Assembly: GCA_947379975.1 (NCBI GenBank)
Contig: CANCPF010000028.1
Location: forward strand, 1-21,356
Length of the DNA: 21,356 nt
Source: Methylophilaceae bacterium
Lineage (GTDB): Bacteria > Pseudomonadota > Gammaproteobacteria > Burkholderiales > Methylophilaceae
Reading direction: 5' to 3'
Shown here piece after piece: positions 6,778 to 14,520 of this stretch. Below the pieces are notes generated by a model. It saw only the letters and a program-made list of their open reading frames with translations. It did not search any database and had not been told where the DNA came from. Both the position numbers and the translations under genes were made by a program. Numbering within the stretch: position 1 is the first letter of the stretch; each line of letters opens with the position of its first letter.

Positions 6778-7770
6778 ATGAATACAATGCTTAAAAAATC
6801 TATGCGTATTGCAGCTTTACTTGCAGTTACATTCTCAACTTCACACGTTTTAGCCGCAGATAAAATCATCAAAATTGATGGCTCAAGCACTGTTTACCCA
6901 ATTACAGAAGCGATGGCTGAAGAGTTTCAAAAAGCTCAGAAAGTAAAAGTTACTGTAGGTGAATCAGGCACTGGTGGTGGTTTTAAAAAATTCTGTCGCG
7001 GTGAAACTGATATCTCTGATGCATCTCGCCCAATTACACAAAAAGAAATGGACATGTGTAAAGAAGCCGGTATTCAGTACATTGAGTTACCAATTGCCTA
7101 TGACGCTTTAACAGTGGTAGTTAACTCAAAAAATGATTGGGTAAAAAGCCTAAGCGTTGAAGAACTTAATATGATCTGGAAACCAGGTTCTAGTGTTAAG
7201 AACTGGAAACAAGTTAATGCAGCGTACCCAGATAAAGCCATGGGTTTATATGGTCCAGGTACCGCTTCTGGTACATTTGATTACTTCACTGAAGCCGTTA
7301 ACGGTAAGTCTAAATCTAGCCGTACTGATTACACACCTTCAGAAGACGATAACGTTTTAGTACAAGGCGTTTCAGGTAATGTAGGCGGCATGGCATACTT
7401 TGGATATGCTTATTACGAAGAAAATAAAGATAAATTAAGAGCAATTCCTATCTCAGCTAAATCAGGTGCGCCAGCAATAATGCCATCGCCAGAAGCTGTT
7501 AAAGATGGAACTTACCAACCACTATCACGCCCATTATTCATTTACGTGAATGCTACAGCAGCAGCATTTAAGCCAGAAGTGAAAGCTTTTGTAAACTTTT
7601 ACTTAGAAAATGCACCGAAATTGGTAGCTGAAGTTAAATACGTACCGTTACCTAGTACTGATTATGCTGCAGTGAAAGAGCATTTTAAAGCGCTAAAACC
7701 TGGCACAGGCTTTGGTGGTAAAAACGAAGTAGGTATTAAAATTAAAGATTTAATTAGCAGAATTAAATAA
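6778..7770 (+). CDS. pstS: Periplasmic phosphate-binding protein of the Pst ABC importer
   Basis: Captures phosphate in the periplasm and hands it to PstCA. 330 residues. The signal peptide (1-26/27) has a basic start MNTMLKKSMR, a hydrophobic core, and cleavage around VLAA-DK. No lipobox cysteine is present, so it is soluble. Phosphate-binding loops of the family are visible: DGSSTVYP (34-41), ESGTGGGF, SDASRPI and the GPGTASGTFDYFTEAV segment. The ATG follows GGAG at 5 nt spacing; a second ATG at 6787 is possible but less well placed. First gene of pstSCAB and directly behind the Pho box. A strong terminator right after it should make pstS mRNA more abundant than that of the membrane genes. 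Confidence 0.96.
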   Translation: MNTMLKKSMRIAALLAVTFSTSHVLAADKIIKIDGSSTVYPITEAMAEEFQKAQKVKVTVGESGTGGGFKKFCRGETDISDASRPITQKEMDMCKEAGIQYIELPIAYDALTVVVNSKNDWVKSLSVEELNMIWKPGSSVKNWKQVNAAYPDKAMGLYGPGTASGTFDYFTEAVNGKSKSSRTDYTPSEDDNVLVQGVSGNVGGMAYFGYAYYEENKDKLRAIPISAKSGAPAIMPSPEAVKDGTYQPLSRPLFIYVNATAAAFKPEVKAFVNFYLENAPKLVAEVKYVPLPSTDYAAVKEHFKALKPGTGFGGKNEVGIKIKDLISRIK

Positions 7771-7781
7771 GCGATATAAGC

Positions 7782-7812
7782 AAAAAAGGAGCGGTTTATA
7801 CCGCTCCTTTTT
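7782..7812 (+). terminator. Intercistronic terminator between pstS and pstC
   Basis: A 13-bp perfect stem, AAAAAGGAGCGGT / ACCGCTCCTTTTT, with loop TTAT and a terminal T run, 12-42 nt after the pstS stop. Probably leaky, because pstC has no obvious separate promoter. It would skew expression towards the binding protein. Confidence 0.85.
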
Positions 7813-7865
7813 ATTTAGCAATTTATCAAAACGTTTAATATCGTTACAATCATAAAAGTCACAAT

Positions 7866-8813
7866 ATGAACACTGCAACCAATATGCAAAACCAATCTAC
7901 CGCCTTATCAATTAGCCCACGCCTAGCTAAAAATGTCAGAAGAAATATTAAAGAGCGTGTCATCGAGCTCATTTTAATGCTGGCCGCGCTTTCTGCGGTA
8001 TTCACCACGTTTGCAATTGTTGCGATTCTTTTGTATGAGTCATTAGGTTTTTTTAAAGTCGTTTCATTAGTCGAATTTTTTACATCCACCGAATGGACGC
8101 CGCTTTTTGAGGATGCACATTACGGCATTATGCCCTTAGTTTCTGGCACATTAACTACCTCAGCGGTAGCACTTGCAGTGGCTGTACCGGTTGGTACTAT
8201 CGGTGCAATTTACCTTTCTGAATTCGCTTCACATAAAACGCGTGAAATTGTTAAACCAATGTTGGAGCTATTAGTTGGCGTGCCTACTATTGCATTTGGT
8301 TACTTTGCATTGCTTTTTGTTACACCACTTTTACAAAAAGTGTTTCCTGAACTGCCAGGCTTCAATATGTTGAGTGCAGGCATTGTAATGGGCGTAATGA
8401 TCGTGCCATACATCGCCTCTGTCGCCGAAGACGCAATGCGCGCTGTGCCAATGAGCATGCGCGAGGGCTCTTATGCCATGGGCGCAACGCGCTTTCAAAC
8501 TGCCATCCGCGTAGTTACTCCTGCCGCAGTTTCCGGCATTGTTGCTGCTTACATTTTAGCGATTTCTCGCGCCGTGGGTGAAACCATGGTCGTTGCCGTG
8601 GCTGCAGGACAACAACCAACCTTAACATTTAATCCGATGGACGGTGCTGCGACCATTACCGCCTACATTGTGCAAGTAGCAATGGGCGATTTACCGCACG
8701 GTAGCATTGGCTATCAAAGTATTTTTGCAGCCGGATTAGTACTATTTGCACTTACTTTAGGTTTTAATATTATTGGTCATATCGTGCGTAAAAAATTCCG
8801 CGAGCAATATTAA
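7866..8813 (+). CDS. pstC: Phosphate ABC transporter permease PstC
   Basis: Inner-membrane subunit that pairs with PstA to form the phosphate channel. 315 residues with an N-terminal cytoplasmic tail (about 1-30), a first membrane helix (VIELILMLAALSAVFTTFAI), a periplasmic stretch with the conserved FFTSTEWTP, and then the five-helix BPD_transp_1 domain. The coupling loop that contacts PstB is seen in AMRAVPMSMREGSYAMGATR, and AISRAVGETM is the usual PstC segment after it. Lies 95 bp after pstS behind a terminator. The ATG at 7866 has no good ribosome binding site, and a second ATG at 7884 is possible. Confidence 0.95.
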   Translation: MNTATNMQNQSTALSISPRLAKNVRRNIKERVIELILMLAALSAVFTTFAIVAILLYESLGFFKVVSLVEFFTSTEWTPLFEDAHYGIMPLVSGTLTTSAVALAVAVPVGTIGAIYLSEFASHKTREIVKPMLELLVGVPTIAFGYFALLFVTPLLQKVFPELPGFNMLSAGIVMGVMIVPYIASVAEDAMRAVPMSMREGSYAMGATRFQTAIRVVTPAAVSGIVAAYILAISRAVGETMVVAVAAGQQPTLTFNPMDGAATITAYIVQVAMGDLPHGSIGYQSIFAAGLVLFALTLGFNIIGHIVRKKFREQY

Positions 8814-8876
8814 ACATAGTACTTAAAAAATTAATATTAAAGATCAAGATTAAAAATAAGCTAAATGGAATCTAAT

Positions 8877-9830
8877 ATGACTACTGAAACATTAAAAACT
8901 AAAGCTTCCGTGCTAGAAAACTTGGTTGCCGTACGCGCGATGATTCGCCGCCATAAACGCAATGACGTTATTTTTGCCGCAATTGGCTTAATCGCATTAA
9001 TGCTAGGTTTACTGACATTACTCACTTTGTTTCTTGACTTGGTGATGGATGGCTATCCACGCTTTACTTTAGAGTTTTTTAGCAACTTCCCATCACGCCG
9101 CGCAGCAAATGCCGGTTTGCTGTCAGCTTGGGTTGGCTCTTTGTTAGTTATGACGGTAACCTTTTTAACTGCAGTGCCTATGGGCGTTGCGGCAGGTTTG
9201 TATTTAGAAGAATACGCACCTAAAAACTGGTTTTCAGATTTAATTGAAATTAACGTGTCTAATTTAGCCGGTGTGCCTTCAATTATTTATGGCTTGCTAG
9301 CCCTTGGCCTTTTTGTCTATGGCTTAGGATTAGGAGAAAGTATTTTAACTGCGGGCTTAACACTGGGTTTATTAACATTACCCGTTGTCATTGTTTCTAC
9401 CCGTGAAGCTATTCGTGGCATTCCTGTCGCTATTCGTGAAGCGGCCTACGCTGTAGGCGCAACCAAATGGCAAGTAGTTAAAGATCACGTAGTTAAATAC
9501 TCACAAGGCGGCATTTTAACCGGTGTAATTATTGGTATGTCACGCGCAATCGGTGAAACTGCCCCGATTATTACCATAGGTGCACTCACATTTATTGCAT
9601 TCTTACCACCAACACCCATTACTGAAGTAGCGCCTTTTATCAACTTTGAATGGTTAAGTTCAGGTTTTACTGTGTTGCCTATTCAAATGTTTAACTGGTT
9701 ATCACGTCCTGATCACGCTTTTCACACCAATGCCGCAGCGACTGGCGCCATTATCATTGTAGTGACGCTACTAATGAACGGAACAGCCATTTACTTGCGC
9801 TACCAGATTCGTAAAAACATCAAATGGTAA
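8877..9830 (+). CDS. pstA: Phosphate ABC transporter permease PstA
   Basis: Second channel subunit of the Pst importer, in the inner membrane. About 317 residues. After a basic N-terminus (RRHKRNDV) comes the first helix, a periplasmic segment with FFSNFPSRRAANAG typical of PstA, and the BPD_transp_1 domain with IYGLLALGLFVYG, the EAA-type coupling loop TREAIRGIPVAIREAAYAVG, and SRAIGETAPIITIGA. I chose the ATG at 8877 (MTTETLK) because a GGA lies 7 nt before it; an in-frame ATG at 8865 would add four residues but lacks such a site. The 63-bp gap to pstC contains no terminator, so the two are cotranscribed. Confidence 0.95.
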   Translation: MTTETLKTKASVLENLVAVRAMIRRHKRNDVIFAAIGLIALMLGLLTLLTLFLDLVMDGYPRFTLEFFSNFPSRRAANAGLLSAWVGSLLVMTVTFLTAVPMGVAAGLYLEEYAPKNWFSDLIEINVSNLAGVPSIIYGLLALGLFVYGLGLGESILTAGLTLGLLTLPVVIVSTREAIRGIPVAIREAAYAVGATKWQVVKDHVVKYSQGGILTGVIIGMSRAIGETAPIITIGALTFIAFLPPTPITEVAPFINFEWLSSGFTVLPIQMFNWLSRPDHAFHTNAAATGAIIIVVTLLMNGTAIYLRYQIRKNIKW

Positions 9831-9899
9831 AAGTTAACTTTGTTAACATTAACTTTATAAAAACCAACAAAGCAATTAGTAAATATATTAGGGAACAAC

Positions 9900-10679
9900 A
9901 TGATTAACGCTACAACCGCACTTAAAGCAGAATCACGCGATCTTAATTTCTTTTATAGCAACGGTAATCAAGCACTAAAAAGTGTAAGTATGCCTTTGTA
10001 TGAAAATAAAATCACAGCACTAATCGGCCCATCTGGCTGCGGAAAATCTACTTTTTTACGCTGTTTTAATCGTATGCATGATTTATACCCTGGCAATAAG
10101 TATGAAGGCCAAATCGTGATGCACCCCGATAACACTAACATTTTAGAAGCTGGTGTTGACCCGATTGAAGTGCGTATGCGCATTAGCATGGTTTTTCAAA
10201 AACCGAATCCTTTTCCTAAATCTATTTTTGAAAATGTGGCGTACGGTTTACGTGTGCGCGGTGAGAAAAATAAACGCACCGTTGCCGATAAAGTAGAAGA
10301 AGCCTTAAAAGGCGCGGCCCTTTGGAACGAAGTTAAAGATCGCCAACAAGATTTAGCTTTTAATTTATCTGGTGGCCAACAACAACGTTTATGTATCGCA
10401 CGTGCATTGGCAACCGACCCGGAGATCATGCTATTTGACGAGCCTACCTCTGCACTAGACCCAATTGCAACGGCCAATATTGAAGAGTTGATGAGTGAGT
10501 TAAAAAGCAAGTTGACCATATTAGTAGTGACACACAATATGCAGCAAGCCGCTCGTGTTTCTGATTACACGGCCTATATGTATCTAGGCGAAATGATGGA
10601 ATATGGCGATACAGACACGATTTTCACTCGCCCTACACGCAAAGAAACTGAAGATTATATTACAGGTAAATTTGGCTAG
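9900..10679 (+). CDS. pstB: Phosphate ABC transporter ATPase PstB
   Basis: Cytoplasmic ATPase that powers phosphate import. 259 residues, the usual length. All ABC motifs are present: Walker A GPSGCGKST (43-51), Q-loop Gln100 in MVFQKPNPFP, which is diagnostic for PstB, signature LSGGQQQR (156-163), Walker B IMLFDEPTSALD (176-187) and the switch histidine in THNMQQAARVSD (His212). The ATG has an AGGGAA site upstream. It is the last gene of the operon: a terminator follows, and no phoU gene is found, unlike in E. coli and many other bacteria where phoU follows pstB. Confidence 0.97.
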   Translation: MINATTALKAESRDLNFFYSNGNQALKSVSMPLYENKITALIGPSGCGKSTFLRCFNRMHDLYPGNKYEGQIVMHPDNTNILEAGVDPIEVRMRISMVFQKPNPFPKSIFENVAYGLRVRGEKNKRTVADKVEEALKGAALWNEVKDRQQDLAFNLSGGQQQRLCIARALATDPEIMLFDEPTSALDPIATANIEELMSELKSKLTILVVTHNMQQAARVSDYTAYMYLGEMMEYGDTDTIFTRPTRKETEDYITGKFG

Positions 10680-10694
10680 GTTTAGTCAAAATCA

Positions 10695-10731
10695 AGACTT
10701 AAATTAGGTCTTAAATTAAGTCTCAAGTTTA
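10695..10731. repeat. Degenerate 12-bp tandem units with an inverted repeat, after pstB
   Basis: Three related 12-bp units follow one another from 10696 (GACTTAAATTAG, GTCTTAAATTAA, GTCTCAAGTTTA). Within them AGACTTAA (10695-10702) and TTAAGTCT (10716-10723) are perfectly inverted, so the RNA could fold. Lies between the pstB stop and its terminator. Function unknown. Confidence 0.5.
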
Positions 10732-10751
10732 GATGTAATTATGTATAGAAT

Positions 10752-10781
10752 AAAAAAGCCAGCAAATTTGCTGGTTTTTTT
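10752..10781 (+). terminator. Intrinsic terminator of the pst operon
   Basis: AAAAAAGCCAGCAAATTTGC followed by TGG and seven T residues: the CCAGC/GCTGG stem is flanked by A and T runs. It ends the pstSCAB transcript about 75 nt after the pstB stop. Confidence 0.85.
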
Positions 10782-10853
10782 GTGGTTGACAATAGAAGCT
10801 TGAATTGCAATGGGGAACAGTTATTCCGAAAAGCTTAAAACCCTTAAAAATGC

Positions 10854-10879
10854 AAAAAGCCAGTTTTTTAGCCTGGCTT
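10854..10879 (-). terminator. Intrinsic terminator after tRNA-Pro
   Basis: On the minus strand AAGCCAG and CTGGCTT pair around a loop of nine bases (GCTAAAAAA), followed by a T run. It lies about 35 nt beyond the tRNA 3' end. Confidence 0.7.
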
Positions 10880-10914
10880 ACCTGCGTACAATTTACTGCT
10901 TTTATTAACTATTT

Positions 10915-10991
10915 TGGTCGGGACAGCAAGATTTGAACTTGCGACCCCTAGTCCCCCAGACTAGTACGCTACCAGGCTGCGCTATGCCCCG
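10915..10991 (-). tRNA. tRNA-Pro, anticodon GGG
   Basis: A 77-nt cloverleaf on the minus strand. The acceptor arms CGGGGCA and TGTCCCG pair with one G-T; the D stem is GCGC/GCGT. The anticodon stem CTAGT/ACTAG encloses loop CTGGGGG, giving anticodon GGG, and the T stem GCAAG/CTTGC encloses TTCAAAT. A73 is followed by an encoded CCA. The C1-G72 pair and A73 are proline identity features. It reads CCC and CCU codons. It has its own promoter and terminator and is not part of a neighbouring operon. No integrase or attachment-site duplication is seen beside it. Confidence 0.96.
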
Positions 10992-11026
10992 AACCGATGC
11001 TGCGATGCGCTTGCAGCAAGGCTAGC

Positions 11027-11032
11027 ATTATA
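11027..11032 (-). promoter_or_regulatory. -10 element of the tRNA-Pro promoter
   Basis: A perfect TATAAT on the minus strand, 35 bases before the tRNA 5' end, leaving a leader of about 29 nt for RNase P removal. The -35 region at 17 bp is a weak match (TTATCG). Confidence 0.6.
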
Positions 11033-11127
11033 ACGCAAAGACTTAGTGCCGATAAAAACAAGCTTAAAAAAAGCGTAGATAATATTAATAGATTAAAACG
11101 AATAATTCTAATTTGGCATTAGTTGGA

Positions 11128-11166
11128 GTGTTAGATCTTAGTGTTAGATCTTAGAATTAGATCTAG
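11128..11166. repeat. 13-bp tandem repeat (two exact units and one degenerate unit)
   Basis: GTGTTAGATCTTA at 11128-11140 is repeated exactly at 11141-11153 and then degenerates to GAATTAGATCTAG (11154-11166). Each unit contains the palindrome AGATCT. It lies between the tRNA promoter region and the 3' end of the MerR-family gene, in DNA with no coding capacity that I can see. Confidence 0.75.
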
Positions 11167-11188
11167 GCATTAAAACCAAGAATTGAAT

Positions 11189-11620
11189 TTAGGCCGAGTG
11201 GGTAGTCGCAGCGCGTAATAAAGTTAGAATTGATTTTAATTCTGTTTTCACAGATGCAAAATTAAAACTCGCGTTATTAGTCACGTCAACTTGATCTGCG
11301 ATTGCCGAAGATTGACTAGCAGCATTTGATGGCGCAGCCTCTAATTTGAATTCCGGACCATCAAGGCGGTTACGCGCACCACTGATGGTAAAGCCTTGCT
11401 CGTATAACAAATCACGAATGCGGCGGATTAACAAGACTTCGTGATGCTGATAATAGCGACGATTACCCCGGCGTTTAACCGGTTTTAGCTGAGTGAACTC
11501 TTGTTCCCAATATCTGAGCACGTGCGGCTTAACCCCGCAAAGCTCACTAACCTCACCAATAGTGAAGTAGCGCTTGGCCGGTATTGGCGGTAGCTGCAAT
11601 TTTACAAGGGGTTCGCTCAT
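11189..11620 (-). CDS. MerR-family transcriptional regulator
   Basis: 143 residues. The N-terminal MerR winged helix-turn-helix is clear: YFTIGEVSELCGVKPHVLRY (about 18-37), followed by RRGNRRYYQHHEVLLIRRIR for wing and second helix, then LLYEQGFTISGARNRL starting the coiled dimer helix. The C-terminal part (about 90-143) is Ala/Ser-rich, low in conservation, and has no cysteine cluster, so metal sensing of the MerR/CueR kind is unlikely. It is 20 bp downstream of ihfA on the same strand; this ihfA-merR pairing is common in beta- and gammaproteobacteria, and its effector is generally uncharacterised. Ribosome binding site is weak. I would not assign a target. Confidence 0.88.
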   Translation of the reverse strand: MSEPLVKLQLPPIPAKRYFTIGEVSELCGVKPHVLRYWEQEFTQLKPVKRRGNRRYYQHHEVLLIRRIRDLLYEQGFTISGARNRLDGPEFKLEAAPSNAASQSSAIADQVDVTNNASFNFASVKTELKSILTLLRAATTHSA

Positions 11621-11640
11621 ACTATTTAACTTGCCTAATA

Positions 11641-11934
11641 TTAGTTAAGATAATTAGCTTCAACTTTACTTTTCAATTTTTGGCTTGCATGAAAAGTAAC
11701 AACGCGACGTGCAGAAATAGGAATTTCCTCACCTGTTTTAGGATTACGGCCTGGACGCTCTGATTTTTTACGTAACTCAAAGTTACCAAAACCTGAGAGC
11801 TTTACGCTGTCACCAGCTTCCAAAGCAATTCTAACTTCTTCAAAGAACGCTTCTACCATATCTTTGGCTTCACGTTTATTCAAACCAACTTGCTCATAAA
11901 GCAAGTCTGCAAGTTCAGCTTTTGTTAATGTCAT
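11641..11934 (-). CDS. ihfA: Integration host factor alpha subunit
   Basis: DNA-bending protein, active as a heterodimer with IhfB; shapes nucleoid, promoters and recombination complexes. 97 residues, the family length. MTLTKAELADLLYEQVGLNK starts the helical dimer body, VKLSGFGNFELR is the DNABII core signature, and RPGRNPKTGEEIPISARRVV forms the beta arm with the intercalating proline. Resemblance is closer to E. coli IhfA than to IhfB or HU. The start follows GGGAGCG. It lies downstream of pheT as in E. coli, but a strong terminator sits between, so it should have its own promoter in the 97-bp gap; I could not identify a convincing one. Confidence 0.95.
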   Translation of the reverse strand: MTLTKAELADLLYEQVGLNKREAKDMVEAFFEEVRIALEAGDSVKLSGFGNFELRKKSERPGRNPKTGEEIPISARRVVTFHASQKLKSKVEANYLN

Positions 11935-12031
11935 ACTACGCTCCCATTTCCAGCTTTTATAAGCTTTTTTTAATGTACCGATTTTTGATTCTAATCTTGT
12001 ACTATATTGCCTGTTACAAACAATTTCTTAC

Positions 12032-12066
12032 AAAAAAACCACCAAACGAATCATACCGTTTAATGG
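12032..12066 (-). terminator. Intrinsic terminator after pheT
   Basis: Minus strand CCATTAAACG and CGTTTGGTGG form a 10-bp stem (two G-T pairs) around loop GTATGATT, followed by seven T residues. Begins 1 nt after the pheT stop codon. Confidence 0.82.
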
Positions 12067-12067
12067 C

Positions 12068-14452
12068 TTAGTTTCTAAGTGTTGCACCAAAGTTATCTTG
12101 TAGCAACTGCAGTACATTTGCGATGGCAGCATCCGCATCAGCATCCGTCAAAGTTTTTTGAGTATCGTGCATAAGTACTGATAATGCAAGGCTTTTTTTG
12201 TTTTCAGCGATACCTTGGCCTTGATATAAATCGAATAATGCCACGTCAAGAACAAGCGCTATATTCGCCTTTTTTACAGCACTTAATAAGGCATTTACCG
12301 CGACATCTGCATCTACTACTACCGCTAAATCTCGACGGACTGGCAGTAATTTTGAGACTTCTTGATAACTAGGAATATGACGATTTAAAACAGCATCGGC
12401 CTGTAGTTCAAATAAAAATGTACTCTTGCTTAAACTGTAGTGTTGTTGCCATTTTGGGTGCAACTTGCCTAACCAGCCAACTGCTACGCCATTTAGTAAA
12501 ATTCTGGCAGTTTGGCCTGGGTGTAAGGTCACGTGCTCGGCTTTTTCGTAAGTCACTTGCTTATGCGCGTTTGCTCCACCGAGTAAGGCATCCACATGCG
12601 CTTTTACTTCAAAAAAATCTACATCGGATGCATCGGCAGACCATTGCTCAGGTTTTGCGCTGCCATAAGCCAGACCCGAAATGTAAGTAGACTCAACAAA
12701 TGCTAGACTTGAATCTTGGCTACTTTTCTGAAAATAGGCTGCGCCCACTTCAAACAACATGGCTCGATCTTGCTTACGGTTAAGGTTATAAACTAGCGTA
12801 TCTAGCAAACCGCCCCACAAACTTGTGCGCATCACACTTAAATTGCTTGCGATTGGATTTTTGAGCTTAATTGGGTTGGCGTTGCCTAATAAATCACGCT
12901 CCCAGCTTTCATCAACAAAACTATAATTAACCACTTCTTGGTAACCTGAAGAAACTAAACAGTCACGTAATTTATTGAGTGGACTTTTCGCTTCTGGTGC
13001 TTCTAACATGGTTAAAGCAGCCACTGGCGGTGTTGCTGGAATATGATCGTAGCCATGTAGACGTGCGATTTCTTCGATTAAATCTTCTTCAATGGCAATA
13101 TCAAAGCGGAAACTTGGTGGTGTAATAATGAAAACATCATCAGCAGTGGTAAAAGAAAAACCAAGCTGGGTTAATAATTGCGCAACTTTATCCTGGGTAA
13201 ATGGAATGCCTAATACTGAAACAAGGCGTGCGAGCCTCAACTTAACCGGATTACGGTTTGGCAACACACTGATAAGCTCGCTTACTTCTGCGGCTTTACC
13301 GCCACATATTTGTTGAATCAGTGCAGTAGCATATTCAATCGCATGACGTGTATTGCCAAAATCGACACCACGCTCAAATCGGTAAGATGAATCGGTACTT
13401 AAGCCTAATCGACGCGCTTTTCCGGTTATAACAGCAGGCGTGAAAAATGCACTTTCCAGGAAAATATTAACAGTGTCATCTGTGACAGAGCTAGACTTGC
13501 CACCCATCACGCCGGCTAGCGCGATTGCACCACTAGCATCGGCAATGACTAAATCATCCGTTTTTAATGTGACAGCTTGATCATTAAGTAGCACTAAAGA
13601 TTCGCCCTCTTTAGCGAAACGAACCGCTAAATCGCCATTTAATTTATCCGCGTCAAAGGCATGCATTGGCTGACCAAGCGCTAACAATACATAATTAGTC
13701 ACATCGACCACAGCACTAATACTGCGTAAACCACTACGCTCCAAGCGCTTAAGCATCCAGCTGGGCGTAGTGGCTTTTGCATTAACATCACGAATAAGAC
13801 GGCCACAATATCGCGGACAAGCGGTTTGTTCAGTAACCACTATATTTTTAACTTCAGACAATTCGGCAGTCACGGCTGAAATCGTTTCAAAACTAGTGCT
13901 TGCACCGGTAATAGCGGCTACGTCACGCGCAATGCCTTTAAGGCTTAAACAGTCACTTCTGTTTGGCGTGAGTTTAAGTGTGAACAGATGGTCATCTAAA
14001 TCCAAATGCTCACGAATACTTTGACCAATCACAGCATCGCTGTCTAGTTCAAGTAAACCGGTGGCTTCTTCACTTATACCAAGCTCCTTGGAAGAACACA
14101 TCATGCCAAATGATTCAATACCACGTACTTTGGCCTGCTTAATTGAAAAACCCGGCAACTCAGCCCCCACCAAAGCACACGGAGCAATTAAACCCACACG
14201 CGCATTAGCAGCACCACATACAATTTGTACTGGCTCAGCCAAACCAACATCAACCGTACAAACTTGTAAACGATCAGCATCAGGATGTTTAACTGCAGCT
14301 AATATTTTTGCCACCACCACCTTGCTGAAAGGCGCGGCTACTGGCTGCATTTCTTCAACCTCAAGCCCAGTCATGGTTAAAGCATGACTTAAGGCTTGAC
14401 TGTCTAAATCTGTATTAACAAGGCTACGTAACCAATTTTCTGAAAACTGCAT
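12068..14452 (-). CDS. pheT: Phenylalanyl-tRNA synthetase beta subunit
   Basis: Forms the (alpha-beta)2 enzyme with PheS; binds tRNA-Phe and hydrolyses mischarged Tyr-tRNA. 794 residues (E. coli 795). Domains in order: EMAP/OB-type tRNA-binding domain (about 40-150) with HPDADRLQVCTVDVG; B3/B4 editing domain (about 210-390) with MHAFDADKLNGDLAVRFA; B5 domain (about 400-480); the catalytic-like core; and a C-terminal FDX-ACB anticodon-binding domain (about 700-793) with LPVRRDLAVVVDADV. Starts 68 bp after the pheS stop with no terminator between them, so pheST is one operon. An AAGGTCAC segment before the ATG may serve as the ribosome binding site. Confidence 0.97.
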   Translation of the reverse strand: MQFSENWLRSLVNTDLDSQALSHALTMTGLEVEEMQPVAAPFSKVVVAKILAAVKHPDADRLQVCTVDVGLAEPVQIVCGAANARVGLIAPCALVGAELPGFSIKQAKVRGIESFGMMCSSKELGISEEATGLLELDSDAVIGQSIREHLDLDDHLFTLKLTPNRSDCLSLKGIARDVAAITGASTSFETISAVTAELSEVKNIVVTEQTACPRYCGRLIRDVNAKATTPSWMLKRLERSGLRSISAVVDVTNYVLLALGQPMHAFDADKLNGDLAVRFAKEGESLVLLNDQAVTLKTDDLVIADASGAIALAGVMGGKSSSVTDDTVNIFLESAFFTPAVITGKARRLGLSTDSSYRFERGVDFGNTRHAIEYATALIQQICGGKAAEVSELISVLPNRNPVKLRLARLVSVLGIPFTQDKVAQLLTQLGFSFTTADDVFIITPPSFRFDIAIEEDLIEEIARLHGYDHIPATPPVAALTMLEAPEAKSPLNKLRDCLVSSGYQEVVNYSFVDESWERDLLGNANPIKLKNPIASNLSVMRTSLWGGLLDTLVYNLNRKQDRAMLFEVGAAYFQKSSQDSSLAFVESTYISGLAYGSAKPEQWSADASDVDFFEVKAHVDALLGGANAHKQVTYEKAEHVTLHPGQTARILLNGVAVGWLGKLHPKWQQHYSLSKSTFLFELQADAVLNRHIPSYQEVSKLLPVRRDLAVVVDADVAVNALLSAVKKANIALVLDVALFDLYQGQGIAENKKSLALSVLMHDTQKTLTDADADAAIANVLQLLQDNFGATLRN

Positions 14453-14520
14453 AATGCTTTGTGACCTTAATTATTATGTTTTAACTTTTTTGTTAAATAC
14501 GTACTTATTAAATAAAGTAC

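Noticed and set aside
10786..10825. TTGACA at 10786 as a plus-strand promoter
   Set aside because: No -10 hexamer lies at 16-18 bp and no plus-strand gene follows.
10915..10991. tRNA-Pro as an attachment site for an integrated element
   Set aside because: No integrase gene and no duplicated tRNA 3' end were found nearby; the flanks are core genes and simple repeats.
12184..14387. Several plus-strand open frames of 60-108 codons opposite pheT
   Set aside because: They are antisense shadows of a well-conserved gene, with no ribosome binding sites or recognisable protein features.
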